From Apodospora peruviana (Eukaryota; Ascomycota; Sordariomycetes; Sordariales; Lasiosphaeriaceae): a stretch of 64,000 bases of DNA. The notes under the pieces were generated by a model that saw nothing but the letters and a program-made list of their open reading frames with translations, was not told the DNA's origin and searched no databases. The position numbers and the translations under genes were made by a program. Of this stretch, positions 56,363-64,000 are shown piece by piece (the stretch's first letter is position 1; the number at the start of each line of letters is the position of its first letter). Location: assembly GCA_033439685.1 (NCBI GenBank), contig JAUEDM010000004.1:1054001-1118000 (forward strand), written 5' to 3'.

Positions 56363-59300
56363 ATGGACTTCAAAAAAATGTATCCCTACTCCCTGGTGGA
56401 GGACGACTTGAACTTGGTCAGCCCCAGCTCCACGCCGGCTCCCAGACCGCTATCACGGCTGGGAGGTGGAGGTCGGGGAACAGGAAGTGGAAGTGGAAGC
56501 GGAAGCTCCCCCGCGACCTCGTCGTCCCACCACCACTTCGTCGACCCCGACCGCGACCAACCTTTATCATGTGTGTATGTGTACACCGCTCTCGCCACCG
56601 CTGAGACTCTAGTCTAACCCCATGGGCACAGGACCCGCGAGACGGCCCATCAGGACTGTGCGCGACACCGCTTCATCGTCTGGGCCGCCGTCAAGCGCAA
56701 CTCGTGCTCGCGCATGACGGTCGAGGACCGCCTCAAGTGCCCCTTGATCAAGTGTGCTCAGCAGTTCCAGGACCACGAGTCCATGCTCAAGCACCTTGCC
56801 TGCTGTAGGCATCTTCCCTCTGGGGAATACCTCTGCTACAACCACATGAAGGTCGAGCGTTTCGACGACGTAAAGTGTAAACGATGCCTCGGCCATCCAT
56901 CCAAGAGGAGGAAGATGATGTCCCTGGCCAAGAACTTCTTCCACTCTCTAGGTCACAAGTCCAAGAAGGGCCATGCGCATGCCTTTGGCGGGCTCGATAT
57001 CGACAGCGTGTCGCTGATAGCGCCGCCAAGCTACGATTCGCTCGGCATCGCACCTATCAATGTCAACGGCGATAACCCATCTGAACTATCATCAACAGAG
57101 ATATTGGAGATTGACTCTGTGGAAGTGACCAACGCCTGCACAACAGCAGCCGTGACCGCCCCTGGTGGTGTTATCGACCCGCAAGCTCTGCTCTTCCCCA
57201 TCCTCCCGGAGCTTGATTCCACGGGACTGTCGAACGACTTCATGCAGTGGCAGCCGACATCGCTTGCACACGCTCCGTTATATCAAACTGACATCGCCGA
57301 AGACAGTGCATCTCCGCACCCGGGTCCAAAGCCGGCCCTTCAGCTGAATACATACGGTTTGCACGGACGCCGTCATGCGCCTCGGCCCGCTCCCCGGCCG
57401 GAACCTCCACGTAGCAAGGGTCTCTCACCGAGCTCATCAGTCAGATCGACGGCCAGCACGGATACGACCGCGAGCACGGCCAGCAATGCCACCGCGACGA
57501 GCAATGTCAGCTCCTTGATTTCGCCGGCATCGAATTGGAGCGGAGTGTGGTCGATGGCGTCAGGAATAAACACGAACCTCACGACCCCGATCGAAGGTAT
57601 CCTGGCCGATGATGCGTTCGCCGAAGCGATGGGCAGCTTCGACGAGCCCTGCCCCAGTTATCTCCACGACTTCTACTCAGAACTCCCCGCAGAGTTACCC
57701 GCAGACTTCACGAGCACCAAGGTGTCAGATAATTTGGCAGCCGACTCCCTTCTTTGCTTGGACGTTCCGCCTTCGGCCAACGTCTCATATGCGGCCAACA
57801 TCGTAATGACTGAGGAGTCGACAGACTTGATCGATCTGGATGAGCCAAAGGTCGATCAGGTCAGTGTATGTTGCTCCGAGGTCAAGTCGATGATTGGTTC
57901 AGCGTGGGATGCACTCCAGGAACACATCGTCTCGTCCATGGTCAAGATCCAGCATGTGGCAGACAACCCCCTTGCAAGCCAACTGCGGTCCATGTCGACG
58001 AAAACGATTGCCAAGGCTGGCCTGCAGACACTGCGCGCACTCCTCAACGGCGGCCAACCATCCTCGGCAACCGACATGCTCTGCTTCGTTCACCTGATAT
58101 ATGCCTTCTCCCTGGTCGTTCATGAAAAAGGAGCGTCGCACAGAGCCAAGGAACTTTTTTTACAATCTTTATCATACACCAACTCCCTGCCGCCCAACGA
58201 CCGAGACTCTTACACCCGACTAGCTTATGCCATCTGGCAACCGCCAGGCATCACACAAGCAGACATAACCCGCTATTTTGCGCTGTCACCCAGCAGCAGC
58301 AATTCATTGGGACGGTCCTCCTCAAGTTCAAAAGGCAAATCTCCGCAATCGGCTAGCTGTGAATTCGGGCTACGTGGAAACGATTCTCTCCTTCTCGCTG
58401 CTCGAAACTTCCTCGACGATCTAGAAAGCTCTCTTGTGCTGGGACCGATCCCCGATTCGGTGGAACTCCAAACGTGCAAACTATTCTCCAGGCATCTTCA
58501 GGATAACCCCTCGGCCTCCGTCCACCAGGCATTTGCGATCACCGCGACTTACGTTCTGAGCGAGCTTATCAACGTCTATTTCGATACTGTGGGTCTTCAG
58601 GACGAGGTGAACAAGGTTATTCAGCGAGTGAAGAATGGCGAGATTTCTAGCGTTCGAAGAGTCGAGATTGAACTACTTCACGCTGGGAAGGTACGTTGTA
58701 TACCTATGCTTGTTTCATTTTGTCGGGGTATCGTGTTAACGTTTGAAATAGGAATGCATTCCTGCCCGGAGGTTCTTCAACGATTTCGTTCCGCAAGTCA
58801 GGGATATGTGTGATCCGATATATGAACAGCATGACGCGGGGACTTCTAGGCGCAACGATTACCACGGGCTCGGGATCACGTTACTCGAAACCGTCTTTCC
58901 GGAATTCGACTCTTCGCCGGCTGGCAGCGACCACTTACTGGACGACGATGAACTTGACGATAGCTCTTTCGAGCAGTATTTTGATAAGTTAAACTCGGGA
59001 GGTGACGGCCTGGACGCAACAACCATGTCATTCGTGGGCATGGGTGATTCAGACTTTGATCATTATCTCGGCGGTGGTGCATCTCATAATCTCTCTGAGA
59101 TTACCACCACTGCTGGATTGCAGGTTCCGATTGTAACGATGACGCCTCCCGAATCAACCAAGGCTTCTTCTCAGATTTCCAGTCCGGCAACAACAGACGA
59201 CCAAAAGACAATGACGGTCCAGTCGTCGGACACCGCGACAACAACGGACCAGTCTGCGGGTAGTGGTGGTGGTGGTGGTGATGGCCAGCACAAAATCGGT

Positions 59301-59585
59301 GCCGTCGGCTCGCAGTGCTGCGAGATCTGCGGATACCGACCAAAAGGCGACCCGCAGTGGTTCAAGGGCAGCATGGCAAAACACAAGAAGATGCAGCACA
59401 GCACGGCGCCGCCCAGGATCTACAAGTGCCCGTACCCGGGCTGTTCGAGCCAGTACAAGAACCGTCCGGATAACCTGCGGCAGCACCAGATAGAGAAGAA
59501 TCACTGGGCGCCGGGGGAAGAAGGAGAAACCCATCGGAGGCCGAGTAAGAGGAAGAAGATTCAAGTTGAGCAGGAGGAGGAGTAA
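56363..59585 (+). CDS. Large C2H2-type zinc-finger protein
   Basis: Three exons, 56363-56574, 56632-58690 and 58752-59585, encode 1034 residues; the introns are 57 and 61 bp (GTATGT and GTACGT donors). Residues 1-70 are rich in S, G and P. A Cys/His cluster follows at about 70-150 (C-P-L-I-K-C ... H-E-S-M-L-K-H-L-A-C-C ... C-Y-N-H ... C-K-R-C). The middle is S/T/A-rich with a helical part near 500-680. At the C-terminus (about 945-1010) are two fingers, C-E-I-C-G-Y ... H-K-K-M-Q-H and C-P-Y-P-G-C-S-S-Q-Y ... H-Q-I-E-K-N-H, then a basic K-R-K-K motif that may be a nuclear localisation signal. The fingers and Ser-rich regions suggest a transcription regulator. Similar proteins occur in many Sordariomycetes, none that I can name functionally. 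Joining exons 1 and 2 gives C-V-T-R-E-T-A-H-Q-D, which supports the GTATGT donor. Confidence 0.85.
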
Positions 59586-60440
59586 GGAGTGGAAGTGAAG
59601 GCGCTTTTCATTTATTTTGTGGTTAAATTGGGTGGAAGAAAAGCGGCGTTTATCGATTTATTTTGAGCGCTTCAGCAGGCTGATGAGAGGGTTGGATGGT
59701 TGTTAACGGTTGCGATTGGGTTTTGGTTGGTAAATATTTTGGATGGGGGTTTATTTTCTGTCTTACGATACCATTGTTGCATAGCGTGATGGAGTTTATG
59801 GGATTCTTTGTTTTGGATACACCTAGGACTGACTGGATGATGGATGAATATCTTGGGTTCTGGATACCAATCCTGGGCGATGAGTAGAGTAGAGTCATAG
59901 GTCTGAATGCGGTTCACTCGGCCTTCTCAGAGAGCCATTCTGCATCGCATACGACAAGTGTTGGAAGGTGAAATGATTGCGGTGTTGGAGTATCCATGAT
60001 CTGATTCGGACCCGAATTATGTAATGTGCCGTCACCAGCCAACTTGGCTCGGTGGGTATCGACGGGCACTCCATTCTCAGCAATGGACGAGATCATGCCA
60101 CCAGGACCTTCCGAATTGAGGAACGTCAACTCTTCTCCCATTCATGTTTTCTTGTGGCTCTCATGAATATTCGTCAAGTAATAATTCTGGAACGATTTGA
60201 ACTTGTTTGCACGCTCACGTGGTTTCTTACAAAGTAGCGGCATATTTTAACTTCCAAGTTACCTCTTCCGGACTTCAACGATCTCATCTGTCTCACTCGG
60301 TAGATCACATCAACAGTACCAACCGAACAATTGGAATCCACATCAACACACCAGTACCAAGTAAACCCAAACAAAGTCTTTAATTCAATCGTTACGAAAC
60401 ACCAAAAGACCAGACGACCAGATTAAGAGAAAACCGCAAA
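59586..60440. other. Intergenic region
   Basis: About 850 bp: 3' flank of the C2H2 gene and ribokinase promoter. No gene seen. Confidence 0.35.
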
Positions 60441-61442
60441 ATGGCAATTCCCCGCATCACCGTCCTCGGCTCCCTCAACATCGACCTGGTGTCCTACGTC
60501 CCCCACCATCCAGCACCGGGAGAAACCATGACAGCCAGCAGGGTCGCCGTTTCCCCAGGCGGCAAGGGCGCCAACCAGGCCGTCGCCTGCGCCAAACTCT
60601 CCCGCTCTCGGCCCTCCTCGTCGTCCTCATCTGCTTCAAGTTCGTCCGACGAAACCGCCCACGTGAGCATGATCGGCTGCGTAGGCGACGACAGCTACGG
60701 CGCTTTGCTCAGGTCCAACATGTACTCGCACGGAGTCGACGTCTCGGGTGTGCAGGTCCGCGCTGGCCTGAAGACAGGCATGGCCTTCATCGTCGTCGAC
60801 GAGCCGACGGGCGAAAACAGGATCATTTTGTCGCCAGAGGCGAATCATGCCCTGCAACCTGCCGATTTCAACTCGGCCGAGCAGTTGGACGTGAACGGAA
60901 ACAGGCCAGATATGCTGATCATGCAACTCGAAATTCCTGTGCCTACCGTCTTACAGGCACTAAAGGTGGCCAAAGAGGCGGGCGTCGATGTCCTGTTGAA
61001 CCCTGCTCCTGCGCAGACCTTGCCGGACGAGGCGTTCGATGGGCTCGCGCATCTCGTGGTGAACGAGACGGAGGCGGCTATGCTGGGAGGTTGCGAAGTG
61101 AGCGTGCTTGACGACGAGGCCGGCTGTGCAAAAGTGGCGGAAGCGTTCCTGGCGAAGGGTGTCAAGACGGTCATCATCACGCTTGGGGGACGGGGCGTGT
61201 TTTTTATGAGTGACCACGGTAAGAAAAGGGGTCTGCTGCCGGCGGAAAAGGCGAAAGTCGTGGATACTACCGCTGCCGGGGATACGTTTGTGGGGCAGTA
61301 TGCTTTGGAGGTTGTGCAGACGGGTAAGAAAGGGGTATTTGATGTCGAGATGGCTGTGAAGAAGGCGAACAGGGCGGCGGCCAAGACTGTCGAGAGGGCG
61401 GGCGCGCAGGACTCGATTCCCTGGCGGGATGAACTTTTGTAA
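60441..61442 (+). CDS. rbk1: Ribokinase
   Basis: Single exon of 333 residues, usual for ribokinase. The PfkB-family signatures are present: N-terminal G-S-L-N-I-D-L-V (substrate Asp), G-G-K-G-A-N-Q-A-V-A near residue 41, the G-C-V-G-D-D-S-Y-G loop, the N-P-A-P-A block, V-N-E-T-E-A and the catalytic D-T-T-A-A-G-D-T-F-V-G near residue 273. Usually the last motif reads D-T-x-G-A-G-D; here Gly is Ala, a change seen in several ribokinases. The enzyme phosphorylates D-ribose at O5 in the cytosol, feeding the pentose phosphate pathway. Residues about 53-72 are a Ser-rich insert (S-R-S-R-P then a long Ser run), absent from bacterial ribokinase and probably a surface loop. No ribose transporter or operon-like partner is next to it. 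Confidence 0.94.
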   Translation: MAIPRITVLGSLNIDLVSYVPHHPAPGETMTASRVAVSPGGKGANQAVACAKLSRSRPSSSSSSASSSSDETAHVSMIGCVGDDSYGALLRSNMYSHGVDVSGVQVRAGLKTGMAFIVVDEPTGENRIILSPEANHALQPADFNSAEQLDVNGNRPDMLIMQLEIPVPTVLQALKVAKEAGVDVLLNPAPAQTLPDEAFDGLAHLVVNETEAAMLGGCEVSVLDDEAGCAKVAEAFLAKGVKTVIITLGGRGVFFMSDHGKKRGLLPAEKAKVVDTTAAGDTFVGQYALEVVQTGKKGVFDVEMAVKKANRAAAKTVERAGAQDSIPWRDELL

Positions 61443-62625
61443 CCTAATGTCTAAAAGTTATAGATTGGTGGGTAAAGAGCTGTTCCTGTCCTTGTGGTGT
61501 AATCACCTCCACGGTCAACCACCGCCACCGCCCTCAGCAACAAAAGGTCAGGCAAAGACGCAACAGAACCGCCCAAGAACGGTTCTACCACGTGAATGAC
61601 TTTTATGCACCCGGCACCGATCTCGAGTATGTCAACTCGGACGCGAAAACCTTGGCGGGCCTCGAAGGCTATCTTTCGGTCTGGTTCAAACGTGAAGTTG
61701 ATTGTGCCGCCCGATACTCCCTCCCAGATATCGATTAGGGCTTTGGAGGGCGCTGTAGCATCCACGTCCTCTTTCTTCTACACAGAGGCGTGGGCGGGGC
61801 TCGCAGTACCACCGACCAGGACTAGTTGATGACGGAGCGGAAACACTCAAAGCTGACATCGTTCACCATGGGAGCATAACCCTTGGTACAGGTCCTTCGT
61901 CGATACCAAGGTGAAATGGTTTTAGCCAAGGCATGTCGTATTTTGGTATTAACTTGAGCTTGATTACCGAACTGGTAGGTGATACTCCGCCCTAAGACGC
62001 GCAGGTGGTCGTTCTGTAGAATTGTTTTTGCCTCAAACTTTGGACGTTCGCTTTTAGTTCGGTAATGCCGTATATAATTTCTCCAACGCGTGCCAAACTA
62101 CTACAAGGTGCCTTAGGACGGAAGAGAATCAAGAAGTTCCATGTCAGAGCTGGTATAGGCTCGCTCTTGCCTACCGTAGTGGTGCACCATTCCACGGTAA
62201 ATTATTTACAACCCTACAATCAAATAGCCTTCATTGTATCCAAAGACTGTCTGTTACCTGATACCTAAGGTACTTGGTACTCATCGGCTGATCAAGGATA
62301 CAAAATTCCAAATTCCATCTCCAACTTGGAAGGTCTACGTGATTAAGATCCAGAAGGGAGAAACACAATGTGTATTTTTCGACGATACAGTGCGTCCAAA
62401 CCCCCATGTGCAGGCATTATTAGTGAAGAATGTGGCCAGTCAAAAGTATCTTCCTACTATCCAGTGTCCTTTCTTCTCCCATATTTCTCGCTCTACGTCG
62501 GTACCTTAGAGAGCGACAGTACTCTAAACACCACACAACACAAGTCAGGCACGACCTTCAAACTCCTTTGCATATTCGAACGCCCGTAAACCCACCACTC
62601 GCAAAGCGTAAGCAATATATCCCCC
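61443..62625. other. Intergenic region with a copy of the dispersed repeat
   Basis: 3' flanks of ribokinase and the GFA gene (convergent). A minus-strand frame of 104 residues at 61765-61451 looks partly coding but has no ATG (see rejected items). It contains the repeat copy at 62185-62212. Confidence 0.4.
62185..62212. repeat. Third copy of the CACCATTCCACGGTAAAT repeat
   Basis: CACCATTCCACGGTAAAT (62185-62202) is identical to 36555-36572 and continues into TATTTACA against GCTTACA there. The core GTAAATTATTTAC is itself a hyphenated palindrome. Upstream GCTCTTGC and GTGGT also match the right-hand copy near 36.76-36.78 kb. Confidence 0.55.
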
Positions 62626-63852
62626 TCAAGGATTGACATACGGAGCCGGCCGGTCCGCCCCCTCTACCATCCGCGTCAGCTTCACGCTCTGGAGATCAAA
62701 GTTATTGAGCGCGCGGATATTGAATGGCCGCATCTTGAGCGCGGCTGTACGAAACTTGCGCGCCACTTCGGGCAGCGCAGCGAGCTCCTCGTCCGTCTTG
62801 GGTTTCATCTCGTTGATCAGGTACACACCGCACGTCTTGCAGAATGCCTTGCCCAAGAGTTGGCGGTTGAAGTAGTAGTACTGCAGGTTCTCAGCGCCCT
62901 CGATGCTGACCTGGTCCCGGTTGGGATAGATCCAGACGAACCCGCCCTATCGGACGAAGGCGTCAGCATTTAATGTCAGGGTAAAGCTATAGATTAGGGG
63001 TTTGGGCCCCCTCTCTGTTGCGTGGGTTCGAGGAGGCAGATTCTTAAACCTACACGCATGCAAATGCTGCAGTTGCATTCCACAACGGCCGGCAATGGGG
63101 CGTCTTCGGCTGCCTTGTAAGTCTCATCCAGAGGACCGTCAAGCTTCACGGCGGCCTTGACAGCGCCGCAGTGGCAGCTCCCGTGGTACAACTTGCTATT
63201 TTCGAACACGGCACTCGGTTCGCCGCCAGTGAAGACGGGTGGCTCGTATGGAGAGCCTAACTTGGCGCCATCGTACCTGAACATCACAATCCCCAGTTAG
63301 CATTATACACATCGACATATGTGTAGTACTGAACAACCAAGATCATCCGGAGGATTCATTTTGGTGGCACACTCACTCATTGAGCTCCAAACTCCACTGG
63401 TCGAGGTTCTGAAAGGTACGAAGCTATATCATAGCCCGATTAGCATAGACCTAGCCAAAATGCTCTCCTCTTCCGGTAAGTAGAGCTTACATTGAGCGCG
63501 ATGTGTTCGCCCATGGTCCCCATGACACCGGTACCGCATTTACTACAGAACTGGCAAAAATTAATACCCCCTTGTCAGCTGCCTGATGCATCCATTCTAT
63601 TAGGAGCGCAATACGCACCTTATGATTGATCTTTCCGTCACCGAATTGATATTCGGTGAGGATCCCCTCATCATTGATGATCGTGACGGCCTCTTTCGAT
63701 GTGTACAGCCACATATACCCTTTCTTCAAGCAGATGCTGCAGTTGCAGACCATTGCCAACTTGATCTCCGGCACCGTGACCTCAAAGACAAAAGCACCGC
63801 AGTGGCAATTCCCACGATAGGTTTTGGTCGATCCTTCTCCTGATTCTGCCAT
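62626..63852 (-). CDS. Tandem GFA (CENP-V type) domain protein
   Basis: Five exons, 63852-63619, 63550-63491, 63423-63377, 63276-63054 and 62946-62626, encode 294 residues; all junctions keep frame. Two GFA/CENP-V domains lie in series. Domain 1 has C-H-C-G-A-F, V-C-N-C-S-I-C-L-K-K-G and F-C-S-K-C-G-T-G-V. Domain 2 has C-H-C-G-A-V, C-N-C-S-I-C-M-R-G-G and F-C-K-T-C-G-V-Y. These Cys sets bind zinc in glutathione-dependent formaldehyde-activating enzymes (DUF636). The single-domain bacterial protein is about 190 residues; fungal double-domain forms of near 300 residues are known. The formaldehyde activity is disputed even for the type member, so the role here is only a family label. The start at 63852 gives M-A-E-S-G-E-G-S with the first C-H-C-G 16 residues on. 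Confidence 0.9.
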
Positions 63853-64000
63853 GGTTTTGCTTGATGTTCTGTAGAAAGAAGAGAATAGAAGTTTGCGTTC
63901 GTCGCGGATACGTGGAAAAGGCGGTGGGAGAGCTGGCTCAACCGATAATATACTCGTAAGTTGTACGAGGTGCCATCGGTTCCCGTCTGGGGCAGCTCTT

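Noticed and set aside
61451..61765. Minus-strand frame of 104 residues (contains G-G-T-I-N-F-T-F-E-P-D-R-K-I-A-F-E-A) downstream of ribokinase
   Set aside because: It looks partly coding, but it has no ATG, and the fragment just upstream lies in another frame behind stops. No splice combination gave a complete gene. It could be a gene relic.

Overview
The window is nuclear DNA of a filamentous ascomycete (Pezizomycotina), most likely a Sordariomycete close to the Sordariales. Genes are interrupted by many short introns (mostly 54-143 bp) with GTAAGT/GTATGT/GTACGT-type donors, CTAAC-like branch points and CAG/TAG acceptors. The gene set includes an AA9 polysaccharide monooxygenase, DUF3659/LEA-like proteins and a divergent histone H4 variant of the kind known from Neurospora. 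I see 22 protein genes, one tRNA, no rRNA, no CRISPR and no intact transposon.

Left part (0-12 kb): a RING-CH membrane protein (299-1792, +), galactokinase (4270-2646, -), an HLTF/Rad5-like HIRAN-SNF2-RING helicase (8027-5136, -) and a 967-residue DUF3659 repeat protein (11798-8763, -). From 8.7 to 21.4 kb lies the least described part of the window. It holds two DUF3659 proteins, two low-complexity proteins sharing a nearly identical C-terminal block (RLDLNL-[ED]-IEI then HGDL.LALL), and a fungal single-pass membrane protein. None has an established biochemical function that I can name, and they are contiguous.

Middle part (24-46 kb): mitochondrial acetolactate synthase (ilv2), a C2H2-type protein, a 32-residue metallothionein-like gene split by an intron, an AA9 LPMO, mitochondrial HSP10, a Hal4/Sat4-type kinase, mitochondrial ribosomal protein L11 and Svf1. 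Right part (46-64 kb): a six-exon histone H4 variant, a metallophosphoesterase whose conserved tail lies behind an in-frame TAG, a two-TM GNAT-like protein, tRNA-Trp(CCA), a large C2H2 protein, ribokinase and a tandem GFA-domain protein.

Most genes are independent housekeeping units (branched-chain amino acid synthesis, mitochondrial proteostasis and translation, sugar kinases, DNA repair) rather than a pathway cluster. Intergenic stretches of 0.6-3 kb are mostly featureless. They do contain a small family of foldback repeats (36.55 kb, 36.74 kb and 62.19 kb), a 118-bp inverted-repeat element (27.66 kb) and a perfect 17-bp-arm hairpin (28.58 kb). Exon boundaries were placed by reading splice signals and frame; none was tested against transcripts.
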